From Selenomonas sp963528755 (GTDB lineage Bacteria; Bacillota; Negativicutes; Selenomonadales; Selenomonadaceae): DNA of 64,000 bases. How positions within the stretch are numbered: the first letter of the stretch is position 1; each line of letters starts with the position of its first letter. Both the position numbers and the translations under genes were made by a program. The stretch is from NCBI RefSeq assembly GCF_963528755.1, contig NZ_CAURXA010000001.1, positions 186,001-250,000 on the forward strand. The letters run 5' to 3'. Shown here piece by piece: positions 33,590-42,146 of this stretch. The notes beneath the pieces are model-generated. The model had not been told where the DNA came from and made no database searches. It worked only from the letters and a program-made list of their open reading frames with translations.

Positions 33590-35125
33590 TTGGCTGAGAA
33601 CAAGCAGCAGAATGCGGCGCAGAAGGAAGATCTGAACGATCTCATGCGCGTGCGCCGCGAGAAGATGGAGAAGTTCCGCGAGATGGGCGTCGCGCCCTTT
33701 GGACATCGCTACGAGGTCACGCGCCATGCGGACGAACTGCTCGCGGAATTCGCCTCACTCAGCGAGGAGGCGGAGAGCGAGACGGAGGTCAGCATCGCAG
33801 GGCGTTTGATGGCGATCCGCGGCCATGGCAAGGCGAGCTTCGCCGTGCTCATGGATCTTTCGGGCAAGATTCAGATCTACTTCAAGCTCGACGTTCTGGG
33901 CGAGGAGAAGTACAAGGAGTTCAAGCTCCTGGACATCGGTGACATCATCGGCGTCCGAGGCGTCGTCTTTCGCACGCGGCGCGGCGAGCTCACGGTGCGC
34001 GTCGACGATTTCACGCTTCTCTCGAAGTCGCTGCGCCCGCTTCCCGAAAAGTTTCACGGTCTGAAGGATGTGGAAATGCGCTACCGTCAGCGCTACGTCG
34101 ATCTCATCATGAATCCAGAGGTCAAGGACACGTTCATCGCGCGCACGAAGATCATCCAGTCGATCCGCCGCTACCTCGACGAGCGAGGCTTCCTCGAAGT
34201 GGAGACGCCCGTGATGTCGACGATTGCGGGCGGTGCAGCGGCGCGTCCTTTCGTGACGTATCACAACGCGCTCGACATGAAGCTCTACCTGCGTATTGCG
34301 ACGGAGCTGAATCTCAAAAGGCTCATTGTCGGCGGCTTGGAGCGCGTCTACGAAATCGGGCGCATTTTCCGCAATGAGGGCATCGACGTGCGCCACAATC
34401 CCGAATTTACGTCCATCGAGATTTATCAGGCGTATGCCGACTATAACGATCTCATGGACGTGACGGAGGGCATCTGCTGCCAGGCCGCGAAGGACGTGCT
34501 CGGTACGACGGCGCTGACCTATGAGGGCACGGAGATCGACCTCTCGAAGATCCGCCGCGTCAGCATGAACGACGCGGTCAAGGAGGCGACGGGCAAGGAC
34601 TTTATGAGCGCCAAGACGGTCGAGGAGGCGCGTGCCATGGCGGATGCGATCGGCGTCGCCTACGAGGAGAAGCACGGCATCGGAGGCATCTTGAACGAGG
34701 CGTTCGAGGCGAAGGTCGAAGAGTCCCTGATTCAGCCGACGTTCATCACGGGTCATCCGACGGAGATCTCGCCCTTGGCGAAGCGCAATCCCGAAGATCC
34801 GCGCATCACTGATCGCTTCGAGTTCTACGTCTACGGGCGCGAGCTTGCGAACGGCTTCACGGAGCTCAACGATCCGATCGATCAGAAGGAGCGCTTCTTG
34901 GAGCAGGTGAAGCAGCGCGAAGCCGGCGACGACGAGGCGCATCCGATGGACAGCGACTACATCACGGCGATGGAGTACGGCTTGCCGCCGACGGGCGGAC
35001 TCGGCATCGGCATCGATCGTCTCGTGATGCTCCTGACGGACAGCTCGTCGATTCGCGACGTGCTCTTCTTCCCGCACATGCGTCCCGAGGCTGCATCGCG
35101 TGCGCAGGAGAGTACGGCGGAGTAA
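33590..35125 (+). CDS. lysS: Lysyl-tRNA synthetase, class II
   Basis: 511-residue class II synthetase. An N-terminal OB fold binds the anticodon (GRLMAIRGHGKASFAVL); motif 1 FLEVETPVMSTIAGGAAARPF, motif 2 YEIGRIFRNEGIDVRHNPEF and motif 3 GLPPTGGLGIGIDRLVMLL are present. TTG start at 33590 with AGGAGAGG. In an apparent operon with greA and a small downstream gene. Confidence 0.97.
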   Translation: MAENKQQNAAQKEDLNDLMRVRREKMEKFREMGVAPFGHRYEVTRHADELLAEFASLSEEAESETEVSIAGRLMAIRGHGKASFAVLMDLSGKIQIYFKLDVLGEEKYKEFKLLDIGDIIGVRGVVFRTRRGELTVRVDDFTLLSKSLRPLPEKFHGLKDVEMRYRQRYVDLIMNPEVKDTFIARTKIIQSIRRYLDERGFLEVETPVMSTIAGGAAARPFVTYHNALDMKLYLRIATELNLKRLIVGGLERVYEIGRIFRNEGIDVRHNPEFTSIEIYQAYADYNDLMDVTEGICCQAAKDVLGTTALTYEGTEIDLSKIRRVSMNDAVKEATGKDFMSAKTVEEARAMADAIGVAYEEKHGIGGILNEAFEAKVEESLIQPTFITGHPTEISPLAKRNPEDPRITDRFEFYVYGRELANGFTELNDPIDQKERFLEQVKQREAGDDEAHPMDSDYITAMEYGLPPTGGLGIGIDRLVMLLTDSSSIRDVLFFPHMRPEAASRAQESTAE

Positions 35126-35170
35126 CAGAGCGAAGTGCAGACGTTTTCACAAAGAAAGAAGGCTGATTGC

Positions 35171-35410
35171 ATGAATATGAACGGAGTGCCAGAAGTCTCT
35201 TCGCGTCCGCTGAAGATGCGTTCGCAGGCGGAGGTCAAGGCGCAGTACGAGGTGAAGATCAAGAAGTACAACGAGCTGATGCAGGCGCAGGGCGACCATC
35301 GCGAGCAGCGCATGGAGCTGTATGCGGAGATCAAGTTGCTCGGCTGGGTTCTCGGCAAGAAGGAAAAGACGATCATCGACGACCTCGGTTCGCATCACAT
35401 CAATCGCTAG
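35171..35410 (+). CDS. Small protein of unknown function after lysS
   Basis: 79 residues, MNMNGVPEVSSRPLKMRSQA at the start, then a helical, charged centre rich in Lys, Glu and Gln (KIKKYNELMQAQGDHREQRM) and a C-terminal IDDLGSHHINR. No signal, membrane segment or recognised domain. AAGAAGG lies 8 nt before ATG 35171. It precedes the operon terminator, 45 nt after lysS. Real coding seems likely from the ribosome-binding site and codon use, but function is unknown. Confidence 0.6.
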   Translation: MNMNGVPEVSSRPLKMRSQAEVKAQYEVKIKKYNELMQAQGDHREQRMELYAEIKLLGWVLGKKEKTIIDDLGSHHINR

Positions 35411-35431
35411 ACAAGGGTGCAAAAACGTAGG

Positions 35432-35466
35432 GAACTGCTGTACGAAGGCGTGCGGCAGTTCTTTTT
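35432..35466 (+). terminator. Terminator of greA-lysS operon
   Basis: GAACTGC (35432-35438) pairs with GCAGTTC (35455-35461), followed by TTTTT. Confidence 0.85.
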
Positions 35467-35514
35467 GTGTGCAGTTTATATGAAGAAATGATTGGGAAAT
35501 CGCTTGGTTTTCTG

Positions 35515-35557
35515 TGATATAATTAAGGGAGTGAAATTAGGAGAAGTGTGCTATAAT
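35515..35557 (+). promoter_or_regulatory. Two extended -10 promoters before ftsE
   Basis: TGATATAAT (TATAAT 35518-35523) and TGCTATAAT (TATAAT 35552-35557). Neither has a clear -35; together they suggest two start points for ftsEX. Confidence 0.6.
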
Positions 35558-35605
35558 AAGTAAGAATGCCAAAAATAGGCACTTGGTATGGGGGAATTCA
35601 CTGCA

Positions 35606-36292
35606 ATGATTTATATGAAGGATGTTTCCAAGGTTTATGACAACGGCACGGTGGCGCTCGATCATGTGAATGTCAGGATCGAGAAGGGAGATTTCGTCTT
35701 TCTCGTGGGGGCGAGCGGTGCGGGCAAGTCGACCTTTGTGCGAATGCTGCTCCGGGAAATTCTGCCGACGAGCGGCAGTCTGCGCGTCAACGGGCACGAT
35801 ATGATGAAACTTCGCCCGAAGGATGTGCCGTACATGCGGCGCGGCCTCGGCGTGATCTTCCAGGACTATCGCCTTTTGCCTGACAAGACGGTTTATGAAA
35901 ATGTCGCGTTTGCCATGGAGGTTATCGAAGCGCCGCGCCGCCTCATGCAGCGCAGTGTCAACGCTGTCCTCGATATCGTGGGGTTACGTGAAAAGTGGAA
36001 AAATTTTCCTTCGCAGCTTTCGGGCGGTGAGCAGCAGCGCGTGGCGATTGCGCGCGCCATCGTCAACGATCCCGCGCTCATCATCGCCGATGAGCCGACA
36101 GGAAATCTCGATCCCGAGACGTCGTGGGAGATCATGGACATCTTCCGCCGCATCAACGATGCGGGAGCGACGATCGTCATGGCGACGCACGACAAGAACA
36201 TTGTGGATACGATGAAGAGGCGCGTCATCGCCATTGAGAGCGGGCGCATCGTGCGCGACGAGGTGAAGGGGGGGTACGGCTATGAAGCTTAG
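35606..36292 (+). CDS. ftsE: Cell-division ABC ATPase FtsE
   Basis: 228-residue ATPase of FtsEX. Walker A GASGAGKST (35-43), Q-loop VIFQDYRLLPDKTVYENVAF (an FtsE hallmark), signature LSGGEQQR, Walker B LIIADEPTGNLD. FtsEX transmits ATP hydrolysis through the membrane to activate a periplasmic or wall amidase/peptidase. ATG at 35606 chosen over 35588 because GGGGG is 9 nt upstream. It overlaps ftsX by 11 bases. Confidence 0.95.
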   Translation: MIYMKDVSKVYDNGTVALDHVNVRIEKGDFVFLVGASGAGKSTFVRMLLREILPTSGSLRVNGHDMMKLRPKDVPYMRRGLGVIFQDYRLLPDKTVYENVAFAMEVIEAPRRLMQRSVNAVLDIVGLREKWKNFPSQLSGGEQQRVAIARAIVNDPALIIADEPTGNLDPETSWEIMDIFRRINDAGATIVMATHDKNIVDTMKRRVIAIESGRIVRDEVKGGYGYEA

Positions 36293-37169
36293 AACGACGG
36301 AGTATTTCGTGCGCGAGGTCTGCATATCGATCAAGCGTAACAACTGGATGTCCTTCGCTTCCATCAGCACGGTCGCCGTATCACTCTTCGTGCTCGGCAT
36401 GTTCCTCATCATCGTGCTCAACATGAACCGCATGGCGTCGATGCTTGAATCACAGGTGCAGATCAACGTCTACTTGGACGACAAGCTCAAGGGATCGGAA
36501 ATCGACGATCTCGAAGATGACCTGAAGAAGATGCAGGGCATTGAGAGCGTGCAGTATGTGAGCCGCGAGGATGCCATCGTGCGCCTGAGGGAAAGGCTCG
36601 GTGACCAGAAGTATTTGCTCGATGCGCTCGGCGACAAGAATCCGTTGCCGAATGCCTTCGAGGTCACGGTCAAGCAGCCGACGATGGTGGAGACGGCTGC
36701 GAAGGCAATCGAGAAGTTCGGCGGCGTCGAATCAGTGAAGTATGGACAGGACGTTGTCGAACACCTCTTCGACATGACGCGTCTCGTGCGTATCTTCGGC
36801 TTCACGCTCATGCTGCTCCTGGCGGGCGCGACGCTTTTCATCATCTCGAACACGATTCGTTTGACGGTCTTTGCACGCCGCAAAGAAATCGCCATTATGA
36901 AATACGTCGGCGCGACGGATTGGTTCATCCGCTGGCCGTTCCTCTTGGAGGGCGTCGTGCTCGGCTTCTTCGGCGGTGTCCTCGCTTCCATCGCGCTTCG
37001 AAGCATTTACGGGCTGATCACGGCGAAGGTTTACAGCACGCTGGCGTTTCTGCCGCTCATACCGCAGTATCCGTTTGTCAACTTCATCAGCCTCGTGATG
37101 GTCTTGAGCGGCATGGGAATCGGCGCCTTGGGCAGCACGATTTCCTTGAAGCGATTCCTCAAGGTATAG
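36282..37169 (+). CDS. ftsX: Cell-division permease FtsX
   Basis: 295-residue FtsX. An N-terminal cytoplasmic tail (MKLRTTEYFVREVCISIKRN), a first helix (VAVSLFVLGMFLIIVLNM), a large extracellular loop (about 50-165) that binds the wall hydrolase, then three helices including TLMLLLAGATLFIISNTIRL. Overlaps ftsE by 11 bases, so the two subunits are co-translated. The downstream M23 protein is the likely partner. Confidence 0.95.
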   Translation: MKLRTTEYFVREVCISIKRNNWMSFASISTVAVSLFVLGMFLIIVLNMNRMASMLESQVQINVYLDDKLKGSEIDDLEDDLKKMQGIESVQYVSREDAIVRLRERLGDQKYLLDALGDKNPLPNAFEVTVKQPTMVETAAKAIEKFGGVESVKYGQDVVEHLFDMTRLVRIFGFTLMLLLAGATLFIISNTIRLTVFARRKEIAIMKYVGATDWFIRWPFLLEGVVLGFFGGVLASIALRSIYGLITAKVYSTLAFLPLIPQYPFVNFISLVMVLSGMGIGALGSTISLKRFLKV

Positions 37170-37181
37170 GAGGCTTTTCTC

Positions 37182-38327
37182 ATGGTTTTTTATCCCGCAG
37201 GAGGGAAAAAGGGGAAGAAAGCGGCGGCGGCGCTTCTTTCTGCCGTCTACTTGATGACGCTTGCGCCGCTCGCTCAGGCCGAGACCCTGGAGGAGCAGCG
37301 CGACGCGCATATCGAAAAGGCGGAGCAGGCGCAGAAGAAGAAGAACGAGATCGAGTCCAGGATCGAGGGGCTTTCCGAAGAGAAGCGTGCTGTCGATGAG
37401 GCGGCAGACGAGGCGACGAAAGCCTATAAGGACGTGAGGAAGGAACTTGACGCGACCGAGAAGCGCATCGATGAGAACGAAGACAAGCTCAAGGTATTGA
37501 ATAAGGATTTTGCCGTGAAACGCGACCAGCTCGCCAAGCGCGTGCGCGACATTTACATCAACGGTCAGATCAACTATCTCGACGTCCTCTTCGGTGCGAA
37601 GGACTTTCAAGACTTCTTCACGCGCATGGATCTCTTGAAACGCGTCATTCAGCAGGACTACGACCTCGTGCAGGTCGTGTTTGCGGAAAAGACCGCGATC
37701 GAGACGTCGCAGAAGGAATTGGAACAGGACAAGACGGCGAAAGAAAAGCTCGTCGCGTCCGCTGCTGACCGCAAGAAAGAGGCGGAAAAGAAGCAGGCGG
37801 CAAAACAGGCGATCATCGATAAGATGGAAACGGATCGCGCGACGCAGGAACGCATCATCAACGAAAATCTTGCGGCGTCTAAGGAAGTTGAGCAGATGAT
37901 CCGAAACAGTCGCTACCAGCCGGCGTCTCCCGCTCTTTCGGGCAGCGGAGCGCTCAACTGGCCGATTAGCGGGCCGATCACCTCGCCCTTCGGCTGGCGC
38001 GTCCATCCGATCACGGGCGCGAGCCGCTTCCATTCGGGTATCGACATCGGCGGCGACTACGGCGATACGATTCACGCGGCTGGCGCGGGCATCGTCTCTT
38101 ATGCCGGCTGGATTTCGGGCTATGGATATGCCGTCATCATTGACCACGGCGGCGGCATATCGACGCTTTACGGGCACAACCAAGCGCTCCTCGTCAGCGA
38201 GGGGCAGAGCGTCTCGCAGGGACAGGCGATCGCCGAATGCGGCTCGACGGGGAATTCCACAGGGCCGCACTGCCACTTCGAGGTTCGTGTTGACGGCGAA
38301 CCTGTCGACCCCATGGGGTATCTTTGA
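37182..38327 (+). CDS. Murein hydrolase activator/peptidase, EnvC-like M23 protein
   Basis: 381-residue exported protein. Signal sequence to about residue 31 (MTLAPLAQAE), then long coiled coils (about 35-235, EQRDAHIEKAEQAQKKKN onward), and a C-terminal LytM domain. Active-site residues are kept: HSGIDIG and HCHFEV, giving the HxxxD and HxH zinc pattern, so this one may be catalytic, unlike E. coli EnvC. Sits 12 nt after ftsX. The coiled-coil part is the expected FtsX-binding region, as in EnvC and PcsB. Confidence 0.9.
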   Translation: MVFYPAGGKKGKKAAAALLSAVYLMTLAPLAQAETLEEQRDAHIEKAEQAQKKKNEIESRIEGLSEEKRAVDEAADEATKAYKDVRKELDATEKRIDENEDKLKVLNKDFAVKRDQLAKRVRDIYINGQINYLDVLFGAKDFQDFFTRMDLLKRVIQQDYDLVQVVFAEKTAIETSQKELEQDKTAKEKLVASAADRKKEAEKKQAAKQAIIDKMETDRATQERIINENLAASKEVEQMIRNSRYQPASPALSGSGALNWPISGPITSPFGWRVHPITGASRFHSGIDIGGDYGDTIHAAGAGIVSYAGWISGYGYAVIIDHGGGISTLYGHNQALLVSEGQSVSQGQAIAECGSTGNSTGPHCHFEVRVDGEPVDPMGYL

Positions 38328-38342
38328 TAGGTGGAGGATATT

Positions 38343-39494
38343 TTGAAAAAGAAAACGGTTTTCCTGCTCGTCGTCGCGACGGCTGTCGTGACGCTCAACG
38401 CGACGATCTTCGGATTCTACGCCTTGATGGGGTTCAATAATCAGAAGACGAAGGACATCCTGCGCTTCTTCGGCGCTCTGCGCTTCATCGAGACGCAGTA
38501 TGTGCGCGACGTCGACTATACGAAGCTTATCGACGGCGCCATCTCGGGCATGGTCAAGACACTTGATGATCCCCATTCCATCTATCTCGACCCCAAGATG
38601 TACGAGCTCATGCGCTCGCATACGGAGGGGAGCTTCGGGGGCGTCGGCATCGTCATGGGCTTCAAGGACAACAAGATCACGGTTATTTCTGTCATGGAGG
38701 GGACGCCGAGCGAGGCGGCGGGCATCAAGACGGGTGATGAGATTATCGCCGTCGACGGTGTGCCTACAAGCGAGATTGAGCCGGAAGAGGTCGTGCTGCA
38801 CATCCGCGGCGAGATCGGCAGTGAAGTGACGCTCAGGGTTCGCCGCGCGGGCGAAGAGGACAAGGACTACGTCGTGCGCCGTGCGACGATCCAGGTGCAT
38901 ACGGTCGCAGGGCAAATGCTGCCCGATACGGACGGCATCGGCTACATCCGCATCGCCTCGTTCTCCGAGCATACGGCAGATGAGTTCAAAGATGCCTATC
39001 ATGCGCTGGAAAATGAAGGCGTCAAGGGCATGATCATCGACTTGCGCGAGAACCCCGGCGGACTTGTGACGAGCTGTGTGGCGATTGCCAACATGGTCGT
39101 GCCGAAAGGGCCGGTTGTCTCCGTCGTGCAGAAGGACGGAAGACGCGAAGAATATGAATCGGAGCTCTCGGAAGAGAAATATCCGCTCGTCGTGCTCATC
39201 GACGGCAACAGCGCCTCGGCGAGCGAAATCCTCGCGGGTGCACTGCAGGATACGGGCGCGGCGACGATCGTCGGCCAGACGTCGTATGGCAAAGGCTCGG
39301 TGCAGGTCATCTTACCGCTCTACGATGACGATGCACTGAAGCTCACGATTGCCAAGTATTACACTCCGTCGGGCAGAAGTATCGACGGCACGGGCATTGA
39401 GCCGGACGTCCGCGTCGAGCCGCAGGCGGACGGCTCACAGGACGTGCAGCTCTTGAAGGCGATCGACGTCATGAAGGGCAAGCTTGCCAGCTAA
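38343..39494 (+). CDS. ctpA: C-terminal processing peptidase, S41 family
   Basis: 383-residue membrane-anchored serine protease. A signal-anchor near residues 4-28, an N-terminal helical part (YVRDVDYTKLIDGAISGMVK), a PDZ domain (IVMGFKDNKITVISVMEGTP, GDEIIAVDG) and the catalytic core with Ser in NSASASEILAG and Lys in SYGKGSVQ (Ser/Lys dyad). TTG at 38343 follows GGTGGAGG; GTG at 38331 is possible. Located with ftsEX and M23, as in many Firmicutes; may process wall enzymes. Confidence 0.9.
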   Translation: MKKKTVFLLVVATAVVTLNATIFGFYALMGFNNQKTKDILRFFGALRFIETQYVRDVDYTKLIDGAISGMVKTLDDPHSIYLDPKMYELMRSHTEGSFGGVGIVMGFKDNKITVISVMEGTPSEAAGIKTGDEIIAVDGVPTSEIEPEEVVLHIRGEIGSEVTLRVRRAGEEDKDYVVRRATIQVHTVAGQMLPDTDGIGYIRIASFSEHTADEFKDAYHALENEGVKGMIIDLRENPGGLVTSCVAIANMVVPKGPVVSVVQKDGRREEYESELSEEKYPLVVLIDGNSASASEILAGALQDTGAATIVGQTSYGKGSVQVILPLYDDDALKLTIAKYYTPSGRSIDGTGIEPDVRVEPQADGSQDVQLLKAIDVMKGKLAS

Positions 39495-39503
39495 TATATG
39501 GCT

Positions 39504-39538
39504 AAAAGCGCTGCGTCAAAATGCGCAGCGCTTTCTTA
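39504..39538 (+). terminator. Terminator of ftsEX-ctpA
   Basis: AAAGCGCTGCG pairs with CGCAGCGCTTT around a short loop, then a T-rich tail (TTTCTTATTT). Confidence 0.9.
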
Positions 39539-39612
39539 TTTGGGACAAATGAGGAAAATGGATTCATTTTTACGATTTTTATATAAATTTTGCTATATGT
39601 TCTATAAATATG

Positions 39613-39621
39613 TGCTATAAT
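39613..39621 (+). promoter_or_regulatory. Extended -10 promoter of the OPT gene
   Basis: TGCTATAAT (TATAAT at 39616-39621) in an AT-rich stretch of about 80 nt. Confidence 0.6.
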
Positions 39622-39677
39622 AGATAAGCATCCATTCGCCTGCTTCATGGGCGCAAATTACTATAGGGAGCGATACT

Positions 39678-41696
39678 ATGAAAAATGAACACAACGAGTT
39701 CATGCAGCATGAACTGCGACTGCCTGAGCTTACCGTGCGCGGTATGCTCTTGGGCGCCGTATTGACAGTGATCTTTACGGCATCGAACGTCTATCTGGGG
39801 CTGAAGGTCGGTCTGACGTTTTCGTCCGCCATCCCGGCAGCTGTCATCTCGATGGCCGTTCTCAAGATGGCGAAGGATTCTAATATCCTGGAAAACAACA
39901 TGGTGCAGACACAGGCCTCGGCGGCCGGCACCTTGTCCGCGATCATCTTCATCATTCCGGGCATGCTCATGATCGGCTACTGGCACGGCTTCGAGTTCAT
40001 GCAGACGCTTCTTGTCGCGGCCTGTGGCGGCTGCTTGGGCGTGCTGTTTACGATTCCGCTGCGCCGCGCCATGGTCGTGCACAGCGACCTCGCTTATCCC
40101 GAGGGCGTTGCGGCGGCGGAGATCCTGAAGGTCAATGCGCATGATGAAGATGGCAAGGGCAAAGGTACAGGGCTCAAGGAAATTCTGTCGGGCAGTTTCG
40201 TCGCGGGTGTCATCGCGCTCTGCACGAGCGGCTTTCAAGTACTGTCAGGTGCGCTTTCCGTATGGATTCCCATCGGGCGCGGCATGACGCAGTTCCCCAT
40301 CGGCTACTCGTCGGCGCTCGTCGGCGCGGGCTACCTCATCGGCATAGCGAGCGGTTTCGCCATGCTCGTCGGCATCCTCATCGCTTGGGCGGGCTTTGTG
40401 CCCTTTTACACGATTACGAGTACGCCGCCCGATGGCGTGACGATGCAGAAGTTCGCTGCCGCTGTCTATCAGGAGCGCGTACGCCTCATCGGTGCGGGCG
40501 CCATGGGCGTCGCCGCCATCTGGACGCTGATTACGCTCGCGCGTCCCGTCATCGACGGCATGAAGGAATCGCTTGCCGCCATGCGCATGCCCGAGACGAT
40601 CAAGGATAGGCATCGCATGGACATCGACATGTCGATGAAGAGCATTGGCTTCGTATTTCTGCTGACAGTCGTCGGCCTTCTCGCAGTATTCTACGCTTTT
40701 GTCAGCCCCGAGGGACTGCCGCAGGGTCAGGTGCTCACCTTCACACTTGTCGGCGTCGGCGTCGCCGTCTTCATGGGCTTCTTCGTCGCCGCTGCCTGCG
40801 CCTACATGGCAGGCCTCGTCGGCACGTCATCGAGTCCGATCTCGGGCATTGGCATTCTCGGCATCATCGTCGCCTCGCTCGTCATGTACGCGCTCTGCTC
40901 CTCGTTTGGCATCTTCGATTTGCCGGGCGGCGAGAAGTTTGCGACGGCGACGGCGATTTTCACGACATCGATCATCCTCGCCATCGCCTGCATCTCGAAC
41001 GACAATATGCAGGACCTCAAGACGGGTTGGCTCGTCGGTGCGACGCCGTGGCGTCAACAGGTCGCGCTCCTTTTGGGCTGCATCGTCGGTGCGCTCGTCA
41101 TCGCGCCTGTGCTGAATCTCCTCTATGAGGCATACGGCTTTGTAGGCGCCTTGCCGCGCGAGGGAATGGATCCCGCGCAGGCGCTCGCCGCGCCGCAGGC
41201 AGTGCTCATGAAGACGATCGCCGAGGGCATCTTCTCGAACAACCTCGCATGGGAGTACATCTACATCGGTCTCGGGCTCGGCGTCGTCATCGTGCTCGTC
41301 GATCTCTTCCTGCGCCGCACGACGAGGAATCTCATGCTGCCGCCTCTGGCCGTTGGCATGGGCATCTATCTGCCGCCGAGCATCCAGACGCCGCTCGTCA
41401 TCGGCGCGATCCTCGGCTATGTGCTCGATAAGGTGCTGAAAGGCCGCGGTGCGGAAGAGGGCAAGGCGGCGCGCCGCCGCGGTACGCTCTTTGCCTCGGG
41501 ACTCATCGTCGGTGAGTCCATCGTCGGCGTTGCGCTCGCCGGACTCATAGCCATATCCGTATCAAGTGGCGGCAGCGAAAGTCCGCTGGCACTCGTCGGT
41601 GCGGATTTCGCCAACACGGCGGAAATGCTCGGCCTCGCCGTCTTCGCGCTTGTGGTTGTCATCCTAAGCCGCGTCGTGCTCGCGAAGGGAAAATAA
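39678..41696 (+). CDS. OPT-family oligopeptide transporter
   Basis: 672-residue membrane protein with about 15 predicted helices. ELTVRGMLLGAVLTVIFTAS, the NVYLGLKVGLTFSSAIPAAV segment and SDLAYPEGVAAAEILK are signature stretches of the OPT family (peptide or metal-chelate symport). DLKTGWLVGATPWRQQ and YLPPSIQTPLVIGAIL are also typical. ATG at 39678 with GGGAGCGA upstream. Substrate unresolved. Monocistronic between promoter and terminator. Confidence 0.9.
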   Translation: MKNEHNEFMQHELRLPELTVRGMLLGAVLTVIFTASNVYLGLKVGLTFSSAIPAAVISMAVLKMAKDSNILENNMVQTQASAAGTLSAIIFIIPGMLMIGYWHGFEFMQTLLVAACGGCLGVLFTIPLRRAMVVHSDLAYPEGVAAAEILKVNAHDEDGKGKGTGLKEILSGSFVAGVIALCTSGFQVLSGALSVWIPIGRGMTQFPIGYSSALVGAGYLIGIASGFAMLVGILIAWAGFVPFYTITSTPPDGVTMQKFAAAVYQERVRLIGAGAMGVAAIWTLITLARPVIDGMKESLAAMRMPETIKDRHRMDIDMSMKSIGFVFLLTVVGLLAVFYAFVSPEGLPQGQVLTFTLVGVGVAVFMGFFVAAACAYMAGLVGTSSSPISGIGILGIIVASLVMYALCSSFGIFDLPGGEKFATATAIFTTSIILAIACISNDNMQDLKTGWLVGATPWRQQVALLLGCIVGALVIAPVLNLLYEAYGFVGALPREGMDPAQALAAPQAVLMKTIAEGIFSNNLAWEYIYIGLGLGVVIVLVDLFLRRTTRNLMLPPLAVGMGIYLPPSIQTPLVIGAILGYVLDKVLKGRGAEEGKAARRRGTLFASGLIVGESIVGVALAGLIAISVSSGGSESPLALVGADFANTAEMLGLAVFALVVVILSRVVLAKGK

Positions 41697-41716
41697 AAGC
41701 AAAAGAAAAAGCATAG

Positions 41717-41754
41717 AAAAGCTGTCACATTTTGTCGATGTGGCAGCTTTTCGT
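41717..41754 (+). terminator. Terminator of the OPT gene
   Basis: AAAAGCTGTCACAT (41717-41730) pairs with ATGTGGCAGCTTTT (41738-41751) with one G-U pair, then a T-rich tail. Confidence 0.85.
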
Positions 41755-41775
41755 CTTTTCATCAAGTGGCGTCTG

Positions 41776-41784
41776 TGATATAAT
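41776..41784 (+). promoter_or_regulatory. Extended -10 promoter of the 72-residue gene
   Basis: TGATATAAT (TATAAT at 41779-41784), about 65 nt before the start. Confidence 0.55.
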
Positions 41785-41848
41785 GCAAGTAGAAAGAGGA
41801 TTCAGAACCTTCGTTCATTCAGAACTTTCATGGAAGGAGGTTTTCCGA

Positions 41849-42067
41849 ATGGATGTCCAGGTGGAACGGCTGCATCGTGTGAAGCCGCTTGCGCCGATTT
41901 CCTTTTTTGAAGAGACCGCGCGGCGCGAGAAGAAGCAGGAGACGCATGAGGCGAGGAAACCTCTGCGCGGCACGGAATCGGACGCTTACAGTGTGGAGAT
42001 TTCGGCAGCGGGCAGGCGTGCGGCAGCACGCAGCGAGACGGGCGGCATGGTGGTGGAAGGTTTTTGA
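41849..42067 (+). CDS. Small basic protein of unknown function
   Basis: 72 residues, MDVQVERLHRVKPLAPISFF at the start and DAYSVEISAAGRRAAARSET near the end; rich in Arg, Glu and Ala. No signal peptide, membrane segment or known domain. It has its own promoter, an AAGGAGG site 7-8 nt before ATG 41849, and a terminator after it, so it is a complete transcription unit. I do not recognise the family. Confidence 0.6.
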   Translation: MDVQVERLHRVKPLAPISFFEETARREKKQETHEARKPLRGTESDAYSVEISAAGRRAAARSETGGMVVEGF

Positions 42068-42086
42068 TGTTTTTATGGGATGATGG

Positions 42087-42143
42087 GAAAAGCCCCGCTT
42101 GAGCGCTTCTCGAAAGAGAGGGCGCACAAGCGGGGCTTTTTTG
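42087..42143. terminator. Bidirectional terminator between convergent genes
   Basis: AAAAGCCCCGCTTG (42088-42101) pairs with CAAGCGGGGCTTTT (42127-42140) perfectly and has T runs on both strands, serving the small plus-strand gene and the minus-strand aminotransferase. Confidence 0.9.
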
Positions 42144-42146
42144 TGC

